64,000 nt of DNA from assembly GCA_037833965.1 (NCBI GenBank), contig AP031359.1, forward strand, positions 740,001 through 804,000, read 5' to 3'. This document shows positions 30,620-43,030 of this stretch, one piece after another. The DNA is from Marchantia polymorpha subsp. ruderalis (taxonomy: Eukaryota; Streptophyta; Marchantiopsida; Marchantiales; Marchantiaceae). A model generated the notes under the pieces. The model searched no databases, was not told the origin of the DNA, and was given only the letters and a program-made list of their open reading frames with translations. The translations under genes were made by a program, and so were the position numbers. The stretch's first letter is position 1, and the number at the start of each line of letters is the position of its first letter.

Positions 30620-32960
30620 ATGTCGACGGAAGATAATCCCAACGAAGTAAGTGAACAAACCGCGAAGTATCTCCGTCAACGTGAGAAAAAGGCGATTCTT
30701 TCTAAACCAATACCTGAATTAGAACAAAGAAAAGCAAAGGAAAAAGGGAAAAAGCAAGAACCCCTTCCCCCTGTAACTGCACCTCCTCAAGCGCTGCGGC
30801 CAGCGACCTCACCATGGTCACACAAGGCTTTTGTTTGGGAGAAATTGGCCACAACTCTGATCAATTTGTATCTCCAACTCCTTGAGGAAGCGCCTCAGCC
30901 TAGTTTTTAGCCTACATTCCTCCGCGCGTTAGTAAATTGTGCGTTTTGTCACCGTGCGCGAGTTGCTTTAGTTTGTCAAAGATACCGCATCTGAAGTCGA
31001 GAGTCCAATTCGGATGTTCTGAGTGGTGCATAGCGTACCTCAAGATTTAAGCAAATCTATACATTGCAAGCTCGGTGCTACTTGCTGAGTGTGTAATCTT
31101 GGAAATAACTATATAACTAAATGGATTGCTTGATACAACTATCAAAATTTCATCAAAGGAAAGGAAGAAAGCAAGAAGGAGAAAATGGGAGGAACTTCAT
31201 GGCGGATTCCTGGACCTGCTCCTCTCTAGACCGTCCACACAGCAGCCTAGACAGCGCGCGAATCGGCACATCAAGTGAAATGCGGAGCAATCCCAACTAA
31301 ATCGCGCATCTTGCTTGCCTTAATGTCGCCAACGCGGATAACTCCTCAAAACTCAAAATTGTAACCTATACGACTCCTATCTTCAGGCTGCGAGAGCCAT
31401 ATCACGACTTAAGATTCCATTTTGAAGTCGAATTGGTAGGAGATACGGGTGTGGTTAGGACAACGGTTGCACTGGTGGAAGATCTGGTTCCTGAAACATC
31501 TTTGCAATTCCTTAAGCCGGAAGTATTGAGGGGAGAACAAACTCACCTCGGCTCACCAACAAAATCGCAGATTGTCAAAGGTTCAAATAGAGCAGCCACA
31601 TCCACGATCCAAAGGATGACGTAGATGATCACGAATCATTCTTACCCCAAATTCAAGGGTAGGGGTGAGGATGATGATGCAGATTCATACATTAAGCTGT
31701 TCAAATCAATTTTCATCACCAATAAGAAAAAGGGAGATGGTGACAAGTTGCAAATTTTTCCCAGTCTTATAAGCAAGAAGCCTTGAAGATGGTTTAACCA
31801 TGAAAGCACAACACCATCCGGGATTGACACGTGGGCAAAATTGCGAGAGAAATTTTTGAGAAGGTTCCGCAAGCTTGGCTATGACAGCCGCGTTTTGACC
31901 ACACTGCAAAATCTGCATAGAGGGAGAAAAGAAAACCTTCAGAAATACACCAAGCGGTTCCAGGATCTATTGGACCGAATCCCAAAGACAATAGAACGGG
32001 TTTGCTACTCCACGCAGCAGGCAATTGATTGGTACGTCACAAGCCTATCGCTAGATATGAAGACCTCTACCGACAAAGCAAAAGTGATGCAATTGAGGAT
32101 GTCATTGCCTTAGCGGAAGTGTTCAAGACATCCACGCTAAATCGTAGGCGGAAGGACAAGGGATCCGAAGACCGCAAACCAAAGCATACTCACCAAAGAC
32201 GAAGGCCATCGACGGCTTCGTTCAAAGATTCATCATCGTCAGAGTAGAGTAGCAAGTCCAAAGACTCGTCATCTTTGGAAGAGAAGCGGCCAAAGCGGAA
32301 GGCCACCAGAAAGAAGAAGAGAAGGCGTATGCCTATGCTCAACAAGAGCTCGGACGCCATTGTGTCCAAGGTGGACGCATTGATGAAGGATTTTGCGGAT
32401 TTGAAGGTTCACGTGGTAGGTGGCCAAGACAGAAGGAAGTAGCCATCACGTCTCCGAGCAAATCTATGGTGCATCACTTGCGGGAAGGTGGGGCATGCAA
32501 ACACGGAATGCATGGCAATTCGGCCAAATTACCCGTGAACTCTATAGAGTGAGACCCGATGTGGGAATCAAGTGATTACTATGTCGAGACTATGGAAGAT
32601 GCTACGTATGCAGTGCAAGAAGGATTTATCCCCACGTCAATTCCACCGGTGCACATACCTCGGTATGTACCACGAGAGGTAGTCACGGCAGTTCTACAAA
32701 GGCGGATGGTACCGTCGTCGACTTTAGCGCGAGCGCCTGCTGGATCTTGTTACAATTGCATAGCTCCGGGCCATTAGGCTCCCAATTGTCATCAACCCTG
32801 AAGACAGATGGGGTATGTTAAGTTATGTAGTTATTGCCGGAAGCCTTGTCATACGGCCATGGAGTGTGAGCAGGAGCCTACATCACAACTGTTGGTGCAA
32901 TTTGTGGCAATTCCAAATAAGGACAATGTCCATGTTAACCAAGTGAACCTGAGCCTAGCC
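30620..32960 (+). pseudogene. gag polyprotein, first internal region of the C cluster
   Basis: The N-terminal part from 30620 (MSTEDNPNEV to PQPSF, 96 codons) is cut by an E-type LTR piece (30890-31095). It resumes at about 31100 with FHQRKGRKQEG, then the Retrotrans_gag domain (YPKFKGRGEDDDADSYIKLF, RWFNHES, TWAKLREKFLRRFRKLGYDS, LQKYTKRFQDLLDRI; 31627-32113), a Lys/Ser-rich linker and two decayed zinc knuckles (CYNCIAPGH then stop; CSYCRKPCHTAMEC at 32820-32870). Several frameshifts and stops. Confidence 0.8.
30890..31095 (+). mobile_element. E-type LTR leader fragment
   Basis: It matches the inverse complement of 23130-23330 and includes H2 (CTTTAG 30966-30971 / CTGAAG 30991-30996) and the GATTTAAGCAAAT motif. 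It sits within the gag N-terminal coding region. Confidence 0.8.
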
Positions 32961-33099
32961 ATGAAAGATCAAGATGATACTTGGCGTGAGGATGAAGTCT
33001 TGGTGGGCAAAGTTGGTCTTGGTGGACAAGTGGTGCGACCCGTAAAAAGGACACACATTCGGCGACGTCAAAACAAGACAAAGAGCGAGCTTCCTGAAC

Positions 33100-35119
33100 T
33101 CCGAAGGAAATTCTGTCCACGCCGAAAGGTCCTTGGCCAAAGACATCCAAGTTTTTGGCCCAACGGGATTGACTTTTGGCCGAAGAACTTTGAACTTCAA
33201 AGAAATCAGATTCGCCTTTGGACAAGGCTCCGGTAAGGATCCTTCAGCAAAAATAAAATTCCAATATTAAGGACAAAGTTAGTGACCTGATCAGGGATGC
33301 TCTGCGCGGTAAGGAGCCGACTGGGAAGAATTTCCCATAACCAACTCCTGTTCTTAACACGCCTTGACAAGAAGGGGGCGGACAGAGGAAAACTGCTATG
33401 GCTGCAATAAGACTGCACTTTGATATAATGGCGGACTTGTACGCACAGAGGGCAAATATTACTTTCCAACATTTGCGGGAGGATAATGAAATATATCGGA
33501 GATGCTAGCCGTGGCGTTAAGGCGGCCTAGGAGGATCCGAGCATTGAAGCTGCTGTAAGTTTATCAAATCTTACATGAAGACTTGGGAGTGCCAGAAATT
33601 GATGTCGAGATTTGCGGATGCATCATCCGCAAGGTACCCATCGACTCTAGGTCGGGAGTTAATATTATGACAGAGGAAATCGCTCATAGGCTAGGGTTCA
33701 AAATTTTTGAGTCCACACCTAGGATCATACGCCTTGTAGATAAGACCCAGAGGAAACCCCTTGGAGTACTGCGCGATGTGCAAATCATCATTGGTGGAGT
33801 GGCCTTTCCTCTGACTTATATCATTTTGTGGCCCATGATGAAGACGGGGTACAATGTGCTGATTGAGAGGCCGTGGTTGTATGGAGCCAGAGTTCATACG
33901 GACTTGCACATTCAGCGATTATAGTACAAGGATCCAGACTAGCTAGATGAGCCGAAGATCATAGTTTTGTGGACTAAGGTCCCACATGAAGGCGAGACGC
34001 CTTCTACTAGCTCCTAATACATGTCAGCCAAAAACACGGTGTTCTCCAATAGTGACCTAGATGTACACTATTTAGAGTGCTACAAGGTAGATGATGAAGA
34101 GCTGGAGGGCCAGAATGAAGGCGATTAGCAATTAATTGTGAGGCTGGAGCGTAGCGAGATCAGTCATACGGAGGGCGTAGTTAATCCGAGTGACTGTCAG
34201 GATGTTGAGCTAAGTTTCCACAAAGTGCTAAAAGTCTCTAGCTAGGTGTACGGCGTAGAATCAGAGACAGTACGTAGCTTCCTCCGGAACTACAAAGACG
34301 TGTTTGCCTGGAAAATTAAAGATATGAAAGTTGTACCTTCTCGTTACAATGAGCATTGCATAATTCCAATGAAAGATGCTGTTCCGGTTTGTCAGCGTCG
34401 GTACCGACTTAATGCCAAGTACTCACTGTTAGTTAAAGATGAAATTGATAAATACTTGAGTGCAGGAATTATATATCCGGTACCAAGCAGCGAGTGGACC
34501 TCCCCTATCGTCATTGTTACCAAGAAGAAGACACGGAAGATCCGGGTGTGTCATGACTTCTCGAAGTTGAATGCTGCTACCTGGAAGGATCATCACCCTC
34601 TATCCTTCACCGATGCAATCCTAGACCACGTAGCAGGACATGAATGTTATAGCTTCCTGGATGGGTTTTCAGGTTACAACCAGGTGTCCATTCGTGAGCA
34701 AGATAAAGACAAAACCACCTTTACCACCGATTGGAATGCTTATGCCTATCATAAGATGCCATTCGGGTTATGTAATTCACCTGCCACTTTCCAGCGAATG
34801 ATGAGCACAATTTTTCAAGATCATCTGAGAAAGTTCCTAGAAATAATTATTGACGACTTTTGTGTTTTAGGTTCCCGTGCGCAACACCTTGTTCATCTGC
34901 GGTAGACATTCCAGAGATGCACAAAATCACACCTGTCATTGCACGCTGATAAGTGCTTCTTCTTTATGACAAGTGGCATTTTGTTCGGACACAAAGTATT
35001 CGCCAAAGGTGGATACCCTGTGTCCCAACAGAAAAGCAGTGGACGAAGAGAACATCAAGTTTATCTTGGCTTTGGAGCCACCCACCAACTTTTGAGAATT
35101 GTGAGCCTTCCTGGAGCAT
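33100..35119 (+). pseudogene. pol: protease and reverse transcriptase, first part
   Basis: Protease at 33583-33924: EIDVEICGCIIRKVPIDSRSGVNIM, again DSRSG at the active site, then MKTGYNVLIERPWLYGARV. After an acidic linker, RT from 34246 has 219 open codons: NYKDVFAWKIKDMK, SAGIIYPVPSSEWTSPIVIV, KIRVCHDFSKLNAAT, FLDGFSGYNQVSIREQDKDK, HKMPFGLCNSPATFQRMMS, and IIIDDFCVLGS with the catalytic DD pair intact. This is the best RT core in the window. It is cut at 35119 by a solo LTR insertion (TSD GTGGG) and resumes at 41230. Confidence 0.9.
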
Positions 35120-35574
35120 GTGGGTGTAATGATTGATAAATACCAAAATGGAGTGTGGTGCCTAGTTTTTTGGTTTTTCTTCAAAAATCAACAAAACTTA
35201 AATATATTTGTGTAGAAGGTAGCCATATGAGTTAGAATGAGTAGCTTTAGAGGAGTTATGAGAGGATTAGTTAGTATTTGCGTACGGCCAAAGATCTTCG
35301 GGTTTTTGGATCTTTGGCGCAGCCTTTTCTGGACAATGCAAGATCTGCGTCTTCGGCAAAGACATCGGAATCAATTTGAATTACGCAACGGGCCGGACGA
35401 CGTTCGCACGCGTCGAGGATTCTACTGGGCGCGGGAGGAGGCAATGTTAGGGCATAGAGGGAAAAGCAAAGGCAGAAGCGAGTGCGCCGACATTGCAAGA
35501 CTAAACGAGAGCAAGCGAGGACAAAAGCGGAGAGATTGATCGACATCAATTCCACGGCGATGTGAATTAGAGAC

Positions 35575-37333
35575 ATGGCGCCGCCCAAGAAGAGTGACAA
35601 GGTGCGGAAATTGATGCTCTTGAAGTTGCCCTACAAGGAATTACGACCCTTTAGGCGATAGGTTAGCAAATTGCGTTTTGATTTCCTCCTATGGAATTGG
35701 AATTGCATCTCGGCGAGTACCTGCAAGGAGATTATGAATACAAACAAGACCGAGGGCAAGGATCTCCGAGGTAATCCCATGCTGTGGACGATTGAGCATT
35801 GGGCGAAGGTGATGGGACCGTGCGCAGGTAGCGACGGGGATCTTTTGTTCGATAAGAGTAGCGTGGGACTCACGCTTCTATGCGCGTGAGTCCCACGCGC
35901 ATAGAAGCGTTCTCTTACTGGCCACTCTTCAGTTCTAGGAAGTAGGGGACAAATGGATGGAAGACCGCCGACTACAAGGATCCGAAGAGACGAGCGATTG
36001 CAATAGGAATCATGCACATCTTGCGACCGCAGCGCACGACGTATGTGACGGCCTGGCAAGTGGGGTTCTTCAAGCGAGTCTTGAATGGACAGAGGATGCA
36101 TTGGGCAAGAGTCTTTTATGATCTTGTCGGGGTGAATGCGAGCTCCCAATGAACGGGGCCATTAGTCAATCATTTGACCCCTAATCTTGTGAATTTCTAT
36201 CGAGGCATGTGACTGCTCACGAGGGAGGAGCAGAAGCGATTTCCTAGGGAATCTTGACAGCGGAGTCCAGTAAAGGGACCAAAGACGATACCAGTCGACC
36301 CCCAATTCCACCACCCCCAATTCCACCATAGACAACAGCACGAGAACCCGTTCAGGTGAACGTTCTGCCAAATCGCGAGAAGCCAGAACGGCGATTGGCA
36401 AAGAGGCAGAAGGTGGTGACTGATGACGAGGAAGATTTGATGCTGCGGTGGACTTCGCATCTCTAACGAGAATGGGCAGAAGATGACAGTGGATTTGCTC
36501 ACGAGATTGGAGAAATCCAAAGAAGCGTATGATGCGGCAGTCAAACAATCGGAGCGGCTGATCACCACTGCAGAAAGGTGAGAGAAGATGCATGTCGAAG
36601 AACTTGCTAAGGCGGAGGCCCGAAGAGCTGAAGAAGCTTGTATCGCCGAAGTACTTCGGAGAAAATTGCAGAGGCGAAGACGGTGGAAGAAGAACTTTGC
36701 AGTAAGTTGGTGGAGATTGCAAGTAAGTGCGACAAGGAATTCCAACGCGCGGAGGAGCTATCTGCGAGTCTGGCGGAGTGAATCCAAAAGCATGAAGAGG
36801 AGTTGTCGATTTGGGCCAAGAAATTGGCAGAATGCGAATTGGTCCGATCTTCGGCAGTCGAATGTAGATTAAAGATTGGGTCGGAACGCTGACGGTTACA
36901 GTAGCAGATCGGAAAGGCGGACATGAGATCGCAAGAGTGGCAATGGAGAATGGAGAAGTCTGAGGAGGCCTACCGTCATCTGCGGGACAAGACAACCGAT
37001 GAGTTGAGATTGCGTGTAGAGAAGTGCCTGCGTGAATTCGCGATGTGAGGATTGCAAACAGTGAAGTGGCCGAAGTTAGATTCGCTCGAGCGACGGTTGA
37101 TGAGCACTAAGGCCAGCGAATCTGCAAGACAATAGCAAATTGTAGAGATAGTTAAGACATTTTTGGAGGGATTTGATGAGGCGCTCCAGAATGCAAAGTT
37201 AGAGATCTTAAACGTTTTGCAAAGACTAGGAGCAGAGATTAGTTTAGACGACGCCGTAATCGCTACATCGGACGACACAGCCCCTGAGACCGATTCGCCT
37301 CAGTTAGTTGAGATTCCAGAGTTGCCATTGTGA
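35575..37333 (+). pseudogene. LCC ORF, A family, with internal deletions
   Basis: From ATG 35575 (MAPPKKSDKVRKLMLLKLPY) through LLWNWNCISAS, NPMLWTIEHWAKVMGPCAGS; a fold-back inverted repeat at 35861-35910 disrupts the SVGLT region. WKTADYKDPKR, RTTYVTAWQVGFFKRVL and NHLTPNLVNFYRGM follow, then a deletion of roughly 300 codons joins the linker to the middle of the coiled coil at about 36440. The frame ends at TGA 37331-37333, overlapping AATAAA. A 15-bp tandem duplication (ACCCCCAATTCCACC) is at about 36297-36328. Confidence 0.8.
35861..35910. repeat. Two overlapping perfect inverted repeats (15 and 17 bp arms)
   Basis: Arms 35861-35875 / 35884-35898 and 35872-35888 / 35894-35910 are exact complements and share sequence. 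Homologous LCC copies have none of this, so a short stretch was copied in inverted orientation, possibly twice. Confidence 0.93.
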
Positions 37334-37867
37334 ATAAAGAGACCCAAGGCTCTTTCCTTGGGGGGCTTTTCTATAATTTGGCTTGTCTTGACTGTAAACC
37401 TGTGTCCACTGTGTATGTGCGCTGGTGTGTGATCCGGGCATTGAGTACAGTGCGCTCTTGTTTGTCAAAGCTATCGCATCCGAAGTGGTGAATGTCCATC
37501 TTGAATGTTCTGAGTAGCTGTGTGCTCCTTGGGATTTAAGCAAGTTCAAGGCTGGGTATTCGGATCAGTGAGTTAGGATGTATGCAATGCTGGGAAGTTT
37601 TCCCCCTGAAATATGAGTATGATTATGCAGGCGATTCCCATAGCTGTTGATTAGAAAAGTTTCAGGTTGTGAGTGTGGTTGTGCGCTACTTTGCAGGTCT
37701 TCAGCCGTAGCTGGGAAGTGTCTTCTAGGAGTGGCATTAACCTAGGAAGTAAAACTCCTGAATAGAATGCTAATCTGTGACAAATCGTGACTTTTGTGGT
37801 TGTTTCTGTCCTTGTGGGATCGAATTTGTACCATTATGCTCCATTTTGGTATTTGTCTGTCATTACA
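37334..37867 (+). promoter_or_regulatory. Conserved leader block (AATAAAG, H1, H2, H3), A type
   Basis: AATAAA at 37333-37338 overlaps the LCC stop. H1 (CCCAAGG/CCTTGGG) is at 37343-37362 and is followed by GGGGCTTTT. H2 loop TTTGTCAAAGCTATCGCAT is at 37461-37479; GATTTAAGCAAGTTC at about 37534; H3 GGGAAGTTTTCCC at about 37591. The same order recurs in every A, B, D and E LTR in the window. AATAAAG may act as TATA-like promoter, poly(A) signal or both. Confidence 0.75.
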
Positions 37868-38319
37868 TGGAGCATAATGATAAAGATCTGATTCCTCAAG
37901 GATAGAAACAACACAAAGAGTACCAAGTGTCACGTATTTAACAGTCTATTGAGGAGTTTGAATTCTCAGGCCACTGTCACTTCCAGAAGTAATGCAGGTG
38001 TTCAACTCAAAGGACACGCAATGCAGCGTAATACACACATCACTACTCAAATTCTCAAATGTAGCATCACAAAGATCGATCACGATCTTGTCTTAATATT
38101 CAAGGGAGAAAATTTCCAAAGAGTACACTTAGGATCTGCACGCAGCTATCAATTGCGAACTTGCTTAAATTCTGATTCTAGCAATTCGCTATTTAGAACA
38201 TTCGAATTGGGTTACTACCTCGGATGCGATATCTTCGACAAACCGAAGTACCTCTCGCGCGGTGATAAAACACTCAATACACAGACGCGCGAAGAATGCT
38301 AACTTCAAAACTGAGAAAA

Positions 38320-40680
38320 CTAAAATCGAGAAAAGTCTCTCAAGGCCAATGCCTTAGACCCTTTATTCCTAACTAACTCTGAGCAATCACTCGCTCTGAT
38401 GCAAGCTCCAAACAGACATAACATCCGCGGATTGGCAATTGCCTTCCCGTCCAACTTCTGATCTAAACCTAACCTTTGCAAAACGGCCATCAGCTCCAAC
38501 TCCAAGTTCAACACCGCGTTGCACGAACTTGTAAGAAACGCGTCTAACTTCTTGGCTAACCGGCGCTGCCCACTAACACTACTCGCTATCATTACAGTCG
38601 CACGACGCTCAAGATCTCATAACTGCAACGATTTATGCATTTTGACCTGCCATAATACAAACCCTCGCATGCACCGGTTCACCCTCACGGTCAAGGCGTC
38701 ATCCGTCTGCTCTAATAACTGTCAGTTCTTCTCTTTTGCCTCCGACAATCTCGTCTCCATCTTGCATAACCGTTCCTCGGCTTGCGTCCGTTGAGACCTC
38801 AACTCACTGCACTGAGCCTCCAGCTTCTCTATCAATTCCAAGTCTGAGATCCTAGCAGCTTCGCACTCTACCAGATCCTTCATCTTCGCTGCCAGCTCGG
38901 CTACATGCACCTATTCCTTCTTCTCCGATGCTGCTGTCAGTTCATCAATTCTCTACAATTTGGTGTTATAGACGGTCCGAGATGCTTCTAGCCTATTCCA
39001 AAGATCTATTGTTGCACACTTGGCATTCTCAATATCCTCACGAAGACCTTCATAGGTCTTTTCTAGATACCTCCGCTTTTTGACTTCCTTGGTCAATCTT
39101 TTCCAAAGTACCTCGTACTTCGCCTTTGTCTCCGGGGTCTGACTTTCCTTTGATGCAGCTGCGGAAGTCGCTGCCACCTTTGCCCGCGTCCTATTACGCA
39201 CTAGCTCCACGTAAGATACGTTGATGGTAGTTCCTGCATACTTCCCACGCTTGCGGTTGAGATATTGGAGTAACAGAAGCACCTGCCCACACAGAAGGTC
39301 AATGGCACTAAGTACTTGCAACTGTGTCTCCTCCACCAAAGGATCTTGGCCCGGCTCCAATATGACTGTCCCGGTGGACATTTGTGGTGACAACACCTTT
39401 TGTGGTGCAAACACTTCTTCTACTACGTCTTCTACGACCCTCTCAACAACTTTCTTTAGGGCCACAAGGTCTTCCTCACTGTCCGATGATACTTTTCACA
39501 CTTCAGCTAACCTCTCCAAAGGGGCCTTCATCCTAATATTTGCTGAAGGAACCTTATTTCGTCATGGAGGTACTTACTCCGTCATGATAGCTTTACCTTT
39601 CTCTTTTCTTGTAGCCCGGCTTGACACTATTGGCGTAGGGCTCACCGCAGAAGTCTGAAGGTTCTCCTTTAATGATGCTTCATTCTCTCTCACCCTATTC
39701 ATTTCTGCTCCCGCTTTTGGACTGTAACGCCTTCGTGACGCAGCAGCCCTACTCTCCGTGCTGTTGTCCGCTTCCAGTATCAATCGCCTTGCTTTCATCT
39801 TCGACCTGGCCCGAGAATTGGGAGATCTCAAATTGATGAGAGCTGCCCGGTGTACACGTTCTTCAAACACAGCGACCTCATGAGTCCTCCTTCTCTTCCG
39901 TGGTTGTGATTCCTGTCTACTCCTGGATCGTTCTATTTTCTGCGGAGGCAAACAAATTTGCTCGTTCTCTGGATTTGTATTGACCTTATTGGCACTCACA
40001 ACCTTTCCTCCTTCTTGCGTATGAGTTTGCATCGGTAACTTCCTCCTCTCTTTAGCAGTTAACAATCTCATACTCCTATAGAAATTAATCAAGAACAGCG
40101 ACAAGTAATTGGCTGATCCTCTTGGAACTAGCCCAATGTGTTTCTAAGTAGCAGTCCAGAAGATGCGCACCTACTGAATACGATCTCCTTGCAATGCTTG
40201 CAATCTCCTCCCAATGCTCGTTCCACAAAACCCAACCTGCCAAGTCATCATATAAGTGGTTCAAGCAGGTCAAAGGATCAGTATTAACGCCATCGCCACA
40301 ATTCTTCTAAATCGATCGTGATACCAAATGTTCGGATATCCATTCTTTCCGGTCTGCGGGTGCTTAAACATAGCTGCGTGGGACTTTTCCTCCTCTCGTG
40401 TTACCTTGACACTCTCACTATTGAAGGTAAAGTTGCCATCGTCACCTGGGCAGAGTCCCAAGACTTTCTTCCAATCCCAAATTTGCCAAGTCTCGTGAAA
40501 ACCTCGATAGACTGGTGGCTTTGGTAAACCACTGTTGTCCCACTCTTGCACTATTGCTGCGCTTGCTCAATTCCAACCCCAAAGCAAAAAGTCCATCTTC
40601 ACGAGGATCAAGTTTCAACGATAAGCTCTCATTCCTGCTTCAGAAACTTTCAAAGCAGTTAATCGAATCGAACGCGCCAT
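38320..40680 (-). pseudogene. LCC ORF, D family, near full length
   Basis: ATG 40680 (MARSIRLTALKVSEAGMRAYR, stop), LLWGWN-stop, WQIWDWKKVLGLCPGDDGNF, HPQTGKNGYPNIWYHDRFRR, MSLFLINFYRSMRLL (40104), a basic linker SRSRQESQPRKRRR, then KVVERVVEDVVEE, LLLLQYLNRKRGKYAGT, YVELVRNRTRAKVAAT, and a coiled coil to about 38720. The C-terminal helix (QRRLAKKLDAFLTSSCNAVL) precedes AATAAAG. Stops and one or two frameshifts are scattered. The D frame aligns with A only in the boxes, so it is an old divergence rather than a recent duplicate. Confidence 0.75.
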
Positions 40681-41229
40681 AGCTACTTCCTCTCATTTGA
40701 GATTCCACACCCCAGTCTCTTGTCAATTGCAATAATGCGTTTGAGGAATGTGGGAACCTACTTGCTTCCTTCGGGTGTACCCCGCCGTCGCAATGGTCTG
40801 CCCAACTCGTGCGAATTGAAGGTGCTTCCATTCAAACTTCTTTCCCGTGCGGCGCTATCTTTTACTTCCCTGGGGATCCTTCGCCACTTGGGTCCCGAGG
40901 GAACTTCAAGGTCATCATCTCCAAATACCGAATACTCCTATCCGAATACTCTTAACTAGGTATTCGGAAAACCTAGGTCTTTGTTCCTCCTACCGCTACT
41001 TGAGTCTTCGCAATCCGTTCCTTCAGATTAGGACCTCATCGACCTCCAAAGGCCGATTGCTTCTACTAACGATCCTTCGGGCTTCCTATTCCTACTTAGC
41101 ATCTATAGTAAGAAGGCTTATTCTGTTCTAATCTAATTACTACTACCTTAAAAGTTGAAACCTACATGGATTTTGCTTCCTAACTACTTTATTTCTGAAA
41201 AACACAAAAAACTGCACTACCACAGTGGG

Positions 41230-43003
41230 TTATTACCAGCGGTTTATTCACTTGTATGCAGTCATTGCCGCTGGTCTTAACAAGCTCTTGCAGAAGGATG
41301 AGTCCTACAAATGGAGAGGGTAGCAACAGAAGGGGTTTGAAGCGCTTAAAGCTAAGATGACCTCTACGCCAGTACTACAAAGTTTAGACTGGAACAAGCC
41401 ATACCACGTGTATATTGCCGCTTCGGCGTTCGCTATCGGAGTGGTACTAAGTTAGAAGGACAAGAACAAGAAGGATTATCCAATCTATTTTGCAAGTAGG
41501 CAATTGTCGGCTGCAGAGAAGAATTACACAACCACGAAGTGGATCACTACGCATTGCAGCACCTGGTGAAGAAGGCCAATTTGTTAAGACAAATTGCTAG
41601 GTGGATACTACTCATGCAGGAGTTTACCTTCACAGTGCAGACACGGAAGAGGCTTCATCACAAGAATGTCGACTACCTGTCTTGATTGTGGACCCAACCG
41701 GAAGAGAAGGAACTTACAAATGACTTCCCCAACGAACAGCTATTTTAGTTGACTGCGAGGACGTATTCGCAAAATGCGGACATTTATTGCTACTTGCTCA
41801 CGCTTCAGTGTGTTGAACAGTGAGTTGTGTTTATTCATAAAGCGGATCCCTATCAAATTCAACAAGGAGTGCTTTTTAAGCAGCTTGCGAATGACCGACT
41901 GTGCCGATGTTTGGAACTTACGGGAGTCGGGCGGGTTGTAGCAGCCATGCGTTCCAAAGAAGTTAGTGGGCATTATGCCACCAAGAACACAGTAACCAAG
42001 ATTCTGAATGCAGAATATTAGTAACCGACGATGTTCAAAGACGTACACACTTATATCCAAAAATGCAACAATTGTATGTGAACTGGCGTACCCATGGCTA
42101 CTACCTGCTGGTCACTGACTTTGATCATGCCACTAGCACTGTTCAAAAAGTGGGATTTCTATTTTGTAGGACCAATTCAACTAGTGACGAAGCACACTTG
42201 AACGTAAGACATTTTGGTGGCAACAGATTATGCTACCAAAATGGTGGAGGCAAAAGCCACTCGACGGGACGATGGAGCCATTGTCGCTAAGTTTTTGTTC
42301 AAATCAATTATCACGCGATACGGGTGCCCACTAGAATTGGTTAGTGATTGAGGAACGCATTTCTTGAATTCGGTTATTAAAGACCTCATCTTTTTTTTTG
42401 AGATCAAGCATCGGAAGATGACTCCTTATAATCCGAAGGCGAATGGGTTGAGGGAGAAGTCAAACGAACTTCTGAGGAAAATTTTGCTGAAGGTTACTGT
42501 GAACCATGCGCATGATTGGGGTACAAACCTACCAGCAGCATTGTGGGCATATCAAACAACGGAGAAGGTGACCACTAAACAGACCCCGTATTTTCTAGTT
42601 TACAATCAATACCCAATATTGCTCATTAAATTCAAAGTACCCACACATCGACTTTTGGATCAACGCCGACTGAGCGCGGAAGAGAGTTAGTTGTATCAGT
42701 TGCAAGAGATGATGGCCTTGGAGGAGCAAAGACAAGATGCATCACAACAAACAAAGCAAGTACAGCTGAAGAGAAAGGAGGCATATGACACTCAAATTTG
42801 ACCGTTGACATTGAAGCAAGGCGATCTAGCTCTGATGTATGACAGTAGTCAAACTCAATTTCTTGGGAAGTTGCATTTGCGATGGATGGGGCCTTATAGA
42901 GTGGTGGAAGTATTCCCAAACGGATCGATTCAAGTGGCAGATCTTGCAAAACTGCTGTTGAGGACCAGAGTGAACGGCTGGCGATTAAAGAAGTATCATT
43001 CAT
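41230..43003 (+). pseudogene. pol: RT end, RNase H and integrase
   Basis: RT thumb (YYRRFIHLYAVIAAGLNKLL, with G/YYRRF at the insertion border), RNase H (KPYHVYIAASAFAIGVVLS; the first catalytic Asp region reads IAASAF, so likely inactive), then integrase: HYATKNTVTKIL and KCNNC of the HHCC zinc finger, VATDYATKMVEAKATRRDD, CPLELVSD-stop-GTHFLNSVI, NPKANGLREKSNELL. The C-terminal part WMGPYRVVEVFPNGSIQV ends LKKYHS-TGA at 43003. Stops and frameshifts are common before 42300; 42364-42690 is open. It joins RT at 35119 once the solo LTRs are removed. Confidence 0.85.
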
Positions 43004-43030
43004 GAAGTGTTTGCGGGGTTGCTCACAATT

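Larger units (their letters stand above)
35154..37867 (+). mobile_element. Solo LTR, A type, 2,714 bp, TSD TGGAG
   Basis: Starts TGTGGTGCCTAG, ends CTGTCATTACA, flanked by TGGAG at 35149-35153 and 37868-37872. It is inserted in the terminal 50 bp of the D solo LTR. It is shorter than the 13152-16994 copy because of deletions inside the LCC frame. H1 at 37343-37362, H2 loop at 37461-37479 (arms poorly paired), H3 at about 37591. Confidence 0.95.
35125..41224 (-). mobile_element. Solo LTR, D type (itself split), TSD GTGGG
   Basis: Ends TGTAATGATTG (35125) and CTACCACA (41224), flanked by GTGGG at 35120-35124 and 41225-41229. The target is the RT frame, which continues across it. Removing the nested A-type solo LTR (35154-37867) and one TSD copy leaves a D LTR of about 3.38 kb containing a D-type LCC frame, AATAAAG, H1 (38342-38355), H2 (ACCTCGG and CCGAAGT around loop 38224-38242) and H3 (about 38098). 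Confidence 0.95.

Noticed and set aside
30427..30636. Short + strand frame spanning the LTR end and primer-binding site
   Set aside because: It crosses known non-coding landmarks and is not conserved at the other primer-binding sites.
35125..35153. TGTAATGATTGATAAATACC as the end of a third retroelement
   Set aside because: It is the inner end of the D-type solo LTR, separated from its body by the nested A-type solo LTR; TSDs GTGGG and TGGAG account for all four junctions.
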